Made by a program: the position numbers and the translations under genes. Below are positions 16,474-23,611 of a stretch of DNA of 24,634 bases, piece after piece. This DNA comes from JBNKDD01 sp050288085 (GTDB lineage Bacteria; Chloroflexota; Anaerolineae; Aggregatilineales; UBA3940), in contig JBNKDD010000054.1 of assembly GCA_050288085.1 (NCBI GenBank), positions 1-24,634 on the forward strand, in the 5' to 3' direction. Below the pieces are notes generated by a model that was not told the DNA's origin, did not search any database, and saw only the letters and a program-made list of their open reading frames with translations. Numbering within the stretch: the stretch's first letter is position 1; every line of letters starts with the position of its first letter.

Positions 16474-18180
16474 ATGGAACGACAAAAACTGATTGAGATT
16501 GCACGAGGTGGTAAGGTCGCGGCGGTGCTGCTCAAGAATGCGAACCTGGTGAATGTGTTTACGGGGGAGGTTTACCTGACCGATATTGCCATCCGCCGTT
16601 CCCGGATTGTGGGGATCGGGGAGGGGTATGAGTCTGAGCAGATTATTGATCTGGATGGGAAATACGTTGCGCCCGGTTATATTGATGCCCATGTCCATAT
16701 CGAGAGTTCGCTGTGCACCCCGCATGAATTCGCCAATGCGGTGATCCCGCACGGGGTGACATCGGTGGTAACCGATCCACACGAGATCGCCAATGTGCTG
16801 GGGTTGGAGGGGATCGGCTTCATGCTCGATCAGGCCAAGTACGGGCATCTGAGCATGTATGTGATGGCCTCCTCCTGTGTCCCGGCGACTCATATGGAAA
16901 CGGCAGGGGCGCGGCTTGAAGCTCACGACATTGAGCACCTGTGCAGTAATCCCTGGGTGTTGGGCCTAGCCGAAGTCATGAATTATCCCGGCGTGGTCTA
17001 TGGCGATATGGGGATGCTGGAAAAATTAGAAGCCTTTCAGGGAACAGTCATCGATGGGCACTGCCCCGGTTTGAGCGGGAAAAACCTCAATGCTTATGTC
17101 GCTGCCGGTATACGATCTGATCACGAATGCACGAGTGTCGAAGAAGCGCGGGAAAAGCTCCGTTTGGGGATGACGATTTTTATCCGGGAAGCGACCAATG
17201 CCCATAACCTTGAGGTGCTGCTGCCGCTGATTACACCGGAGAACAGCCAGAATATTTGCTTCTGCACCGACGACCGCCAGCCCGCCGATCTGATCGATCA
17301 GGGGTCGATTGATTATATGGTGCGGGTTGCGATTGAGAACGGGATCGACCCGGTGCGGGCGATTCAGATGGGGACTATTAACTCCGCCCGGTATTTTGGC
17401 CTGCGGGATCGGGGTGTGATTGCACCAGGGCGACGGGCTGACCTGATTATTTTCTCCGATCTGAATAACCCAGTTCCTGAACAGGTTTACCGGGGTGGCT
17501 ACCTGGTGGCCGAAAATGGCAGGATGCTGTCGGACAATACACCGGCCCGGTCGATAGAGCTCAGAAGCTCGATGAATATTTTGTGGGATCTGGTTGATTT
17601 CACGATTGAGGCACAAGGCGCACAGGCCCGGGTGATCGGCAGTATTCCCGATCAACTGGTAACAAAACACCAGATCGAAGAGATTAAACAGGTCGATGGG
17701 CAAGCAGTCTCGGATGTTGAACGAGACATTCTGAAGATGGCGGTCATTGAGCGTCACCGAGCGACCGGTAATATTGGCAAGGGGTTCATCCAGGGAATTG
17801 GCCTCAAGCGTGGGGCTATCGCCGGGACGGTTGCGCATGATCATCATAACCTGGTGGTGATCGGGGTGGACGACGAAAGTATGATGACGGCGGCCAGAGC
17901 CGTTGCGCGGATGGGCGGCGGCCAGGTGGCGGCAGAAGGTGAGAATATCCTGGCCGAGCTGCCGCTGCCTATCGCCGGGTTAATGTCGGATCGTCCGGTC
18001 GATGAGGTGCGGGAAACGATGGATAAGCTGCTCCACACGGCTCAAGAGATGGGGTCAACGCTGCACGATCCGTTTATGGCGATGAGCTTCATGGCGTTGG
18101 AGGTGATTCCCAGCCTGAAATTGACGGACGTGGGGCTGGTTGATGTCGATAAGTTCGAGGTGGTTGACCTGTTTGTGTAG
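16474..18180 (+). CDS. ade: Adenine deaminase
   Basis: 568 residues, close to the usual length of bacterial Ade. It deaminates adenine to hypoxanthine in purine salvage. The amidohydrolase metal site is visible: H73, H75 and E77 (DAHVHIESS), H103 (VTDPHEIANVLG), E167 (LAEVMN), H196 (DGHCPGLSG), H217 (SDHECTS) and D266/D267 (FCTDDRQP). The C-terminal half carries the Ade-specific domain (MAVIERHRATGNIG, AHDHHNLVVIG). A weak GGTGA precedes the ATG. It lies 268 bases downstream of the deaminase/dihydropyrimidinase pair on the same strand, probably with its own promoter, and extends that nucleobase theme. Confidence 0.96.
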   Translation: MERQKLIEIARGGKVAAVLLKNANLVNVFTGEVYLTDIAIRRSRIVGIGEGYESEQIIDLDGKYVAPGYIDAHVHIESSLCTPHEFANAVIPHGVTSVVTDPHEIANVLGLEGIGFMLDQAKYGHLSMYVMASSCVPATHMETAGARLEAHDIEHLCSNPWVLGLAEVMNYPGVVYGDMGMLEKLEAFQGTVIDGHCPGLSGKNLNAYVAAGIRSDHECTSVEEAREKLRLGMTIFIREATNAHNLEVLLPLITPENSQNICFCTDDRQPADLIDQGSIDYMVRVAIENGIDPVRAIQMGTINSARYFGLRDRGVIAPGRRADLIIFSDLNNPVPEQVYRGGYLVAENGRMLSDNTPARSIELRSSMNILWDLVDFTIEAQGAQARVIGSIPDQLVTKHQIEEIKQVDGQAVSDVERDILKMAVIERHRATGNIGKGFIQGIGLKRGAIAGTVAHDHHNLVVIGVDDESMMTAARAVARMGGGQVAAEGENILAELPLPIAGLMSDRPVDEVRETMDKLLHTAQEMGSTLHDPFMAMSFMALEVIPSLKLTDVGLVDVDKFEVVDLFV

Positions 18181-18378
18181 GCCGCCGAGCGTTGAAACGC
18201 CCGGCTCAAGATGATATGTCGAATGAATTCGACCCGGAAAATCGTTCTTTTTGGGGCACAGCATGCTGTGCCCCTACGACCTTGTTTCAGACTCGCTGCA
18301 TCATAAAGACAATGGAACATCGGTTGCGGTTCCGGTTCAAAATCTTCACTGAAACCTCCAACCTACATATACATATCC
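18181..18378. other. Convergent intergenic gap
   Basis: 198 bp between the converging ade and holA genes. It contains the palindrome at 18253-18278 and otherwise nothing that I can support as a gene. Confidence 0.6.
18253..18278. repeat. Dispersed hairpin, CCCCTAC-tail family, copy 3
   Basis: A perfect 22-bp palindrome (18253-18274) is followed by TACG. Its flanks (T5 before, CCCCTACGACC at the end) are shared with the copy at 6888, except that the poly-base flank is A5 there. It lacks a T-run on the exit side for either converging transcript, so it is poorly placed as a classic terminator. Confidence 0.75.
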
Positions 18379-19422
18379 CTAAGCGGGTTGTTTGCTCTTG
18401 GACATCCGGGCGATGAACTCTTCCAGGGCTAATCGAGGTTCGATTTGGCCATTCTTGATCTGGGTGTCTAACTCGAATAAACGGCGGTAAACCCGCTCCA
18501 ATTGATCCAGGCGGTAGTGATTGGCCTGCCCGGCCATTTTTTTGGCAACAAAACTACTCATATTGAGGGCCTGGGATGCGCTGCCCACCGTCCCGCCGGA
18601 GTCCAGGTGCTCGCGCATCTGGATCAACAGGCGGTACTGGCGGATGATCATCCCGAAGATCATCAGCGGCTCCTTGTCCTCGTCGATCAGCCGGTCGAGT
18701 ATCTTGAGGGCTACCCCGCCCTTGCGCTGGCCGATAGCATCGACCATGTTCCAAATGCTGACCTCCGGCGGGTATGGGGTCAGGAGGTCAACGTCTTCGG
18801 TGGTGATCGGACGCTCCCGGTTGGTATAAGTAGAGAGCTTGATCAGTTCCGTGTCGGCGAGGAGCAAGTCTTCTCCGATGCGATTGGCGAGGAGTTCTGC
18901 CGCGTTCCGGTCAATGTCAAATCCATGATGGGCGGCCCGGTTGCTGATCCACCGGGCGAACTCTTTCTTGTTTGGAGGAGCGAAACTTTTAACCTGGCCG
19001 CGGGGGTTGTTCTCCACCACGTTGACCAGTTTCTTCAGAATTTGCTTGCGGGCCGTTTTACGCCTGCCCTCTGCCTGGGAATCCTGCGAGTGGCTTTGCA
19101 AACCGGTTTCGATAAAGACCAGCCGGGTCCATTCCGGCAACCCGGCGAATACCTGATCAAGTCCATCGACTAACTCTTTGCGGTTAGAGGATTCGGTCAG
19201 GTTGGTGACCAACACCAGTCGCTTATCGGCGATAAAAGGGAATGCGCCTGCGGCTGCCTGAATGTCAGCGAGGGTGAGGGTTTTCCCTTCCAGGCGGGTG
19301 GTGTTGAGGTCGGCGGTGGATGGATCAACCACCTTTGCACAAAAAGCATCCAGGGCTTCTTTCAGGCGGGGTTCATCCTGACCATGATAAAGATAGACAA
19401 CCGGTTCCGGGCTGGTGCTCAT
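18379..19422 (-). CDS. holA: DNA polymerase III subunit delta
   Basis: 347 residues, typical for HolA, the clamp-loader subunit that opens the beta sliding clamp. The N-terminus (VVYLYHGQDEPRLKEALDAF) and the mid-section (NRIGEDLLLADTELIKLSTY) match the family. So does the domain III segment (WNMVDAIGQRKGGVALKILD, then LIFGMIIRQYRLLIQM-like text). The ATG overlaps the stop of the upstream HAD gene (ATGA), with GGAG eight bases upstream, so translation is coupled. The convergent neighbour is ade. Confidence 0.93.
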   Translation of the reverse strand: MSTSPEPVVYLYHGQDEPRLKEALDAFCAKVVDPSTADLNTTRLEGKTLTLADIQAAAGAFPFIADKRLVLVTNLTESSNRKELVDGLDQVFAGLPEWTRLVFIETGLQSHSQDSQAEGRRKTARKQILKKLVNVVENNPRGQVKSFAPPNKKEFARWISNRAAHHGFDIDRNAAELLANRIGEDLLLADTELIKLSTYTNRERPITTEDVDLLTPYPPEVSIWNMVDAIGQRKGGVALKILDRLIDEDKEPLMIFGMIIRQYRLLIQMREHLDSGGTVGSASQALNMSSFVAKKMAGQANHYRLDQLERVYRRLFELDTQIKNGQIEPRLALEEFIARMSKSKQPA

Positions 19423-20174
19423 GATAACTGCTCCAATGCGGGCGGCAGGTCGGGTAGTTCGTCGATGATGACATCGGGAACGACAGTGCCGAGTGACTGG
19501 TCAAGATAAGGGGATCGGATCAGAATGCCGCGCCAACCGGCCTGCTGCGCGCCGTGTACATCTACGTCGGGCCGGTCGCCAACATAGATCGCCTCACCGG
19601 GGGCTACATTCAACTGCTTGATAGCCATGTCGAAAACTGACGGGTGGGGTTTGACGCGGGGAACATCACATGAATAGATGCGCAGGGGGAGATGTTCCAG
19701 GATGTGATGCTCGGACAGGTGGCGGTCGTGAAGGTCAGCGGCCCAGAAAGTATTGGAGATCAAACCCAGTTGGTAACCTTGATCCTGTAAAGTGCTCAGG
19801 GTGTCCTTCAGGCCGGAGCGGGGAATCACGATATCGTCAATTGCTTGGTAGAATTCTTGTCGAAGCTGTGCCCAGTTACCATCTACCAGATCAATGCCTG
19901 CCTCGGCGAATGCGGCACGGATGGGGGCCTCGATAGTCCCACCACGTAACTCCTGAACTGCGGCCCGGTATGCCTCACCGATGTGGTTATCTACGATCTC
20001 GGAGAAGCGGGCAGGTTCGGGCAGTGAGTGGCCCTCATCTACCAGGTGATTGTAGATCCGGTGGATGCCTGCCAATGTCACAGTGCGGTAAGGGCGCTTC
20101 GGGTCGTCGTTGTTCTGGTCATGATAATGGAGCAGCGTGCCCCCCAGATCAAAAATGACGGCTTTGAGTTTCAT
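19419..20174 (-). CDS. HAD-superfamily hydrolase 1 (DLGGT motif)
   Basis: About 251 residues. ATG at 20174 is preferred over the longer frame because AGGA precedes it and FDLGGTLL then begins at the usual position. HAD motifs: motif I D9-L-G-G-T (the general-acid Asp two residues after the nucleophile is Gly11), motif II LISNTF, motif III RVKPHPSVF, motif IV YVGDRPDVDVHGAQ. Typical phosphatases need the second Asp, so this protein may use another chemistry (phosphonatase/dehalogenase-like) or be inactive. The cap segment IYNHLVDEGHSLP matches the two HAD proteins upstream, making it a distant paralogue. It is translationally coupled to holA. Confidence 0.88.
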   Translation of the reverse strand: MKLKAVIFDLGGTLLHYHDQNNDDPKRPYRTVTLAGIHRIYNHLVDEGHSLPEPARFSEIVDNHIGEAYRAAVQELRGGTIEAPIRAAFAEAGIDLVDGNWAQLRQEFYQAIDDIVIPRSGLKDTLSTLQDQGYQLGLISNTFWAADLHDRHLSEHHILEHLPLRIYSCDVPRVKPHPSVFDMAIKQLNVAPGEAIYVGDRPDVDVHGAQQAGWRGILIRSPYLDQSLGTVVPDVIIDELPDLPPALEQLS

Positions 20175-20211
20175 GTGTTTTTTCCTGTTGCGTGTTTCAT
20201 GTTGCCCCCCC

Positions 20212-20243
20212 ATCGGGCAAATACGTATGCGCGTTTACCCGAT
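20212..20243. repeat. TCGGGC-type palindrome, copy 2
   Basis: 10-bp arms (20212-20221 and 20234-20243) carry one mismatch around an ATGCGC-containing centre. It lies 38 bases upstream of HAD gene 1, so an operator role is possible, but the likeness to 16226-16250 favours a dispersed repeat. Confidence 0.55.
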
Positions 20244-20244
20244 T

Positions 20245-20444
20245 CGCCCCTCTTGCAAGGCTGACCATACGACAGTTTTGCAAAAAAGGTTTTGAAGTGA
20301 GCCGTTTTAGACCTCACCCCCTAACCCCCTCTCCAATTTGGAGAGGGGGGATAAGACGGGTTTGTTAGGTAGAGAGCGCGATTCCTGATTAAAAACAAAC
20401 GTTACTCCAAAAAGTGTTGTGCTCTCAGCCTTGCGAGGGGGGCA
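20245..20444. mobile_element. Candidate MITE-like element with inverted ends
   Basis: The left end 20245-20264 and right end 20425-20444 are inverted copies sharing CGCAAGGCTGA/CTTGCAAGGCTGA and a C-rich outer part. Between them lies a CCTCACCCC repeat. There is no transposase. Target-site duplications were not obvious. The call is tentative. Confidence 0.35.
20311..20351. repeat. CCTCACCCC/GGAGAGGGG dispersed repeat, copy 3
   Basis: ACCTCACCCCCTAA is followed by 11-bp arms (20325-20335, 20339-20349) with a short ATT loop. It is the same family as 13206 and 16306 but has a different loop. Confidence 0.7.
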
Positions 20445-20484
20445 GATGTCATGGCGATGGAGTACAGCGTAAATTCAATCGATA

Positions 20485-21258
20485 CTAATTCTCAGATCGC
20501 CAGCCGGGATACCAGTTATCGAGTACGGTAAGCAGGTCGTTCAGGTTGTTGATAGTGGCATCGGGCTTCACGGTGCCGTTTTCGTTGACCTCATAGCGCT
20601 TGATCCAGACTCCGCGCATCCGGGCGGCGTGCGCTCCGGCAATGTCCGCATCCAGGTTATCGCCCACCATGACGGCTTCGTCCGGCTCAATGGTCAGCCG
20701 CTCCAATGCGATCTGAAAGGGCAGCGGGTGGGGCTTGAGTTTGCCCGCGTCGGCTGCTGTCAGACGGACATCAAGGTAATCGAGCAGACCCAGAGATGCC
20801 AGTTCCGCGTCGCGCATCCACATTGGGAGGGCGGCATTAGTCACAAGGGCGGTTTTCAAACCAGCCTGGCGGATTGCCTTTAAGACATCCAGGGTTTCCG
20901 GGTAGTTCTTCACACCGGGGAATAAGGTCCAGGCAAAGAGCCGCTGAAGCTGAAGAAGGCTGTCTTGATTGATCGCGATCTCTAACTGCTCCAGAGTGGC
21001 TTTTAACATATTGATGTGGCGAGGCGCATTCCACTCCGGGGGTTTAGCGGTGGTGGCCCAATGATGGTGTACCTGGGATTCATAGACTTCGACGAACCAT
21101 TGAAGGCTGGGCAGGTTGTGCCCGGTCGCCCGCAGGTAATTATAGATGGGGCGGAGGCAGGTGACGCCGTGCTCATGCCAATCGACCACCGCCTGATCCC
21201 AATCAATCAGTGTTGCGTCCAAGTCAAATAAAATTGCCTGTAACACATCTCCCCCCAT
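20485..21258 (-). CDS. HAD-superfamily hydrolase 2
   Basis: About 253-257 residues. HAD motifs: FDLDATLIDWD near the N-terminus (nucleophile and second Asp both present), VTNAALP, KLKPHPLPF and VMVGDNLDADIAGAH. It would be a phosphatase or related hydrolase of the haloacid dehalogenase superfamily; the substrate cannot be told. It is a close paralogue of the next gene: shared segments include LGLLDYLDVR, KLKPHP and the C-terminal WYPGWR. The ATG at 21258 has no SD, whereas GTG four codons later has GGGGGGAG very close upstream, so the exact start is uncertain. The gap to HAD gene 3 is 42 bases. Confidence 0.9.
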   Translation of the reverse strand: MGGDVLQAILFDLDATLIDWDQAVVDWHEHGVTCLRPIYNYLRATGHNLPSLQWFVEVYESQVHHHWATTAKPPEWNAPRHINMLKATLEQLEIAINQDSLLQLQRLFAWTLFPGVKNYPETLDVLKAIRQAGLKTALVTNAALPMWMRDAELASLGLLDYLDVRLTAADAGKLKPHPLPFQIALERLTIEPDEAVMVGDNLDADIAGAHAARMRGVWIKRYEVNENGTVKPDATINNLNDLLTVLDNWYPGWRSEN

Positions 21259-21300
21259 AAAGTAGGAAAAGACAATAGTCCCTTGTCTTTTCGCCCCAAC

Positions 21301-22056
21301 TTAATTGGCCCGCCAGCCGGGATACCAGCCGTCCAATACCTCCATTAGATCGCCCAGGTCGTCGATGATGGCATCCGGGCGAATCTGGTCATGATAGATT
21401 GCCCGACTGTGGCGCTTCCATACGGTGCGCATCCCGACGTTCTGTGCCCCGGCAATGTCATGTTTGATGCTGTCGCCGACAAAAACGGCCTCTTCCGGTC
21501 GAACCCCCAACTGTTCCAGGATGGTGCAGAAAGGTTCGGGGTGCGGTTTGAGTTTGCCGATATCACCGGCTGTCATGCGTACATCAAGGTAATCTAACAG
21601 GCCGAGAGCCTTTAGTTCGATATCGCGCATCCAGACCGGTTTAGATGTGTTGGTCAGGATCCCGGTGCGAAGCCTGGCTGCCTGTAGTTCACGCAGAATG
21701 GCATCTGCGCCGGGAAGGGCGGTGACACCCGGCACCAGATCCCAGTCTAGTAAACCTTGAGCCTGATCGAGGCTGGCCTGTTCGATCTGGATACCGTAGT
21801 TATCCAGGGTAACCTGTAACATCCGGCGATGGGTGGGTGCAATCCAATCCGGTGGGCCGGTTTGATCCCATAGGAGGCGAGATATCTTGTTATAGGTTTG
21901 GGCAAATTCGGCGATGTCAGGCAGGGTATGGCCTTCTTCCTGTAGATAGGCATAAAGGGGGGCCAGATGTTCTGGCCCCAACCTGATCCACGACCGGCCT
22001 ATTGCACTCCAATCGATAAGTGTATCGTCCATGTCAAAAATAATGGCACGTAGCAT
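21301..22056 (-). CDS. HAD-superfamily hydrolase 3
   Basis: 251 residues from ATG at 22056. The frame opens at a TTG nine codons earlier that has no SD, while IIFDMDDTLIDW begins right after the chosen Met. All HAD motifs are present: D8-x-D10, ILTNTS, KLKPHPEPF and VFVGDSIKHDIAGAQ. It is a tandem paralogue of the downstream gene 42 bases away, with shared cap-domain text (GHTLP, WIAP versus WNAP, MLQVTLD versus MLKATLE) and the same WYPGWR end. The pair lies downstream of the Nudix gene and is probably cotranscribed with it. Confidence 0.9.
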   Translation of the reverse strand: MLRAIIFDMDDTLIDWSAIGRSWIRLGPEHLAPLYAYLQEEGHTLPDIAEFAQTYNKISRLLWDQTGPPDWIAPTHRRMLQVTLDNYGIQIEQASLDQAQGLLDWDLVPGVTALPGADAILRELQAARLRTGILTNTSKPVWMRDIELKALGLLDYLDVRMTAGDIGKLKPHPEPFCTILEQLGVRPEEAVFVGDSIKHDIAGAQNVGMRTVWKRHSRAIYHDQIRPDAIIDDLGDLMEVLDGWYPGWRAN

Positions 22057-22142
22057 GCGTAATGTAGCGTCCTTGATCAACAACTAAAACTCATCGCTTC
22101 ACAACCTCGAATCGCGAGATTGGGCATGAGCAAAAATCAAAT

Positions 22143-22676
22143 TTACAAATAGCGTAGACATAATAAAACGGCCAATGCGCTTGGCCCATCGGCCATTTCA
22201 CCGCTGGTGATCATAGCGCGAACCGTTTCTATTGAAAAGACGTGGCGTTCCATGACCTCGGTGGGTTCGTGGTTGGGCTGGCCCAGCCTGACCCCTTTTG
22301 CCAGGAAGATGTGCGCCTTCTCATTGCCGATTCCGGGCATGGTGTAGAAGGCCGTAACCGGTTCGATGCTGTCGGCGACTCCACCGATCTCTTCAGCCAG
22401 CTCGCGGCGGGCCATATCAAGCGGGGAAATGCCGGGTTGTAAGCCGCCAGCCGGGACTTCCCACAGCCAATCGCGGATGGTATAGCGATAGTTGCGGATC
22501 AAGACCAGGCGACCATCAGGCAGCACCGGTACGATCCAGACTCCGCCCAGCCGCTCAACAACGTTGTATTGTCCTTCGCTGCCGTCGGGCAGGCGAATCC
22601 GATCCTGACGAACGCAATACCACTGGCTCTGCCAGATGATATGCGAGTCAAGGGTTTCATAAGGTTCTTTGGGCAT
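22143..22676 (-). CDS. Nudix hydrolase, ADP-ribose pyrophosphatase-like
   Basis: About 177 residues from ATG at 22676, chosen because MPKEPYETLDSHIIWQSQWY matches the N-terminus of ADP-ribose pyrophosphatases. A longer frame reaches 22745 inside the upstream gene. The Nudix box reads PAGGLQPGISPLDMA then RELAEEIGG (residues 91-99), so the metal-binding RE-x2-EE is intact, but the first Glu of the G-x5-E signature is Ile (residue 83). The flanking RNYRYTIRDWLWEVPAGG fits the ADP-ribose/NDP-sugar group. It overlaps the end of the TrpC-like gene by 20 bases. It is probably a house-cleaning enzyme for nucleotide derivatives. Confidence 0.88.
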   Translation of the reverse strand: MPKEPYETLDSHIIWQSQWYCVRQDRIRLPDGSEGQYNVVERLGGVWIVPVLPDGRLVLIRNYRYTIRDWLWEVPAGGLQPGISPLDMARRELAEEIGGVADSIEPVTAFYTMPGIGNEKAHIFLAKGVRLGQPNHEPTEVMERHVFSIETVRAMITSGEMADGPSALAVLLCLRYL

Positions 22677-23451
22677 CAGGGTAGAGGGATTCTTTCCAGT
22701 CCCCGGCAAGTACCAATTCCTCATCAATGCAAACGGCATGGGCACCGATATCGGCTGCCATGTGGATGGCGTCGGGTGAAGTCATTTCCCCCAGGCTGAC
22801 AACGGTAGCCGGTGGCGGGATTTTATCACGGAGGTAGCCGGAGATACCAAGATCGATCTGACCGGTTTCGATCTGATGGTTATTGATACCAATCAGACGC
22901 GGATAGAGAGGGAGGGTGCGTTCTATGTCCTCATCGGTTTGGACTTCGATCAGGGCGGTCATCGTCAAGCGCTGGGTGAGGCTGAGGGCTTCGCGGAGCA
23001 GGTCATCATCGAGCAGCCCCGGCATCAGGGTTATCCCGTCCGCTCCGGCAGCACGCGCCTCGTGTATCTGGTAGGTATCGATGATCATGTCGCGCTGGAT
23101 CACCGGCAGATGGATATGGTTACAAACTGCCTGAAGGGATTTCGGGTCGTTGGTTTCGACCAGCAGAGCAGCAACCGGGGCAGCGACCCCGGTCTTCTTC
23201 TGGAGACGCATCGCCCGTGCAACCGGCGTATCAAAAGGTATGCCCTGGTCATTGACCAGGCGGGCGGTCTGTAGCCGTGCAATAATCGCCAAATCGGCTC
23301 CGGGTAAGTGCAAGTGGCTTAAGAGGTAACGTGGACGAGATTGTTCTGCAATCTCGGTACGCAGCACATTTAATGGTTTGGCTTGTTTCCGCCAGTTGAT
23401 AGCCGTGCGCTGTTGGCGGATCATTTCCTCAATAGTAGTAGGACTTGACAT
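22657..23451 (-). CDS. Degenerate indole-3-glycerol-phosphate synthase-like protein
   Basis: 264 residues from ATG at 23451 (a TTG three codons earlier is the alternative). The barrel signature is recognisable: QRDMIIDTYQIHEARAAGAD at 119-138, LIEVQTDEDIE near 167, and IGINN at 187-191, aligned with TrpC. Key TrpC residues are changed. The first strand, which should carry E-x-K-x-x-SPS, reads IIARLQTARL. The catalytic Lys of RKDF is Arg in QRDM. VSESGI reads VVSLGEM, and the phosphate-binding GS near the end reads CIDEELV. Glu and Asn of the EV and GINN motifs remain. It is probably not an active synthase. It has no trp neighbours and overlaps the Nudix gene. Confidence 0.8.
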   Translation of the reverse strand: MSSPTTIEEMIRQQRTAINWRKQAKPLNVLRTEIAEQSRPRYLLSHLHLPGADLAIIARLQTARLVNDQGIPFDTPVARAMRLQKKTGVAAPVAALLVETNDPKSLQAVCNHIHLPVIQRDMIIDTYQIHEARAAGADGITLMPGLLDDDLLREALSLTQRLTMTALIEVQTDEDIERTLPLYPRLIGINNHQIETGQIDLGISGYLRDKIPPPATVVSLGEMTSPDAIHMAADIGAHAVCIDEELVLAGDWKESLYPDAQRTL

Positions 23452-23611
23452 CACAATCAAAGATTCAACTTCTGAACTGTTCCCTAATTTTAAGGATACC
23501 TGGAATCCGCGCTACCGGCTTAACTGTTTTGTTATGAAATTCTAACCTTCTCACAGCACAACTCATATCATATAGTGCCTGGAGCACCCAGCACCCAGTA
23601 CATTAGTCCCA

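Larger units (their letters stand above)
20175..20484. other. 310-bp gap between HAD genes, repeat-filled
   Basis: No ORF was seen. It contains a TCGGGC-type palindrome (20212-20243) and two inverted 20-bp half-sites (20245-20264 and 20425-20444) that enclose a CCTCACCCC-type hairpin (20311-20351). The arrangement suggests inserted non-autonomous repeat DNA. Confidence 0.6.

Noticed and set aside
18253..18278. Bidirectional terminator between ade and holA
   Set aside because: The hairpin is strong, but the T-run lies on the entry side for ade and the minus-strand exit is A-rich, so neither direction meets the usual rule.
13206..20351. Possible CRISPR array from the repeated CCTCACCCC hairpins
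   Set aside because: Copies are thousands of bases apart in different gaps with no regular spacers and no cas genes.
22657..23451. Functional trpC annotation
   Set aside because: Fold signatures are present, but several catalytic and phosphate-binding residues are changed, so the plain gene name was withheld.
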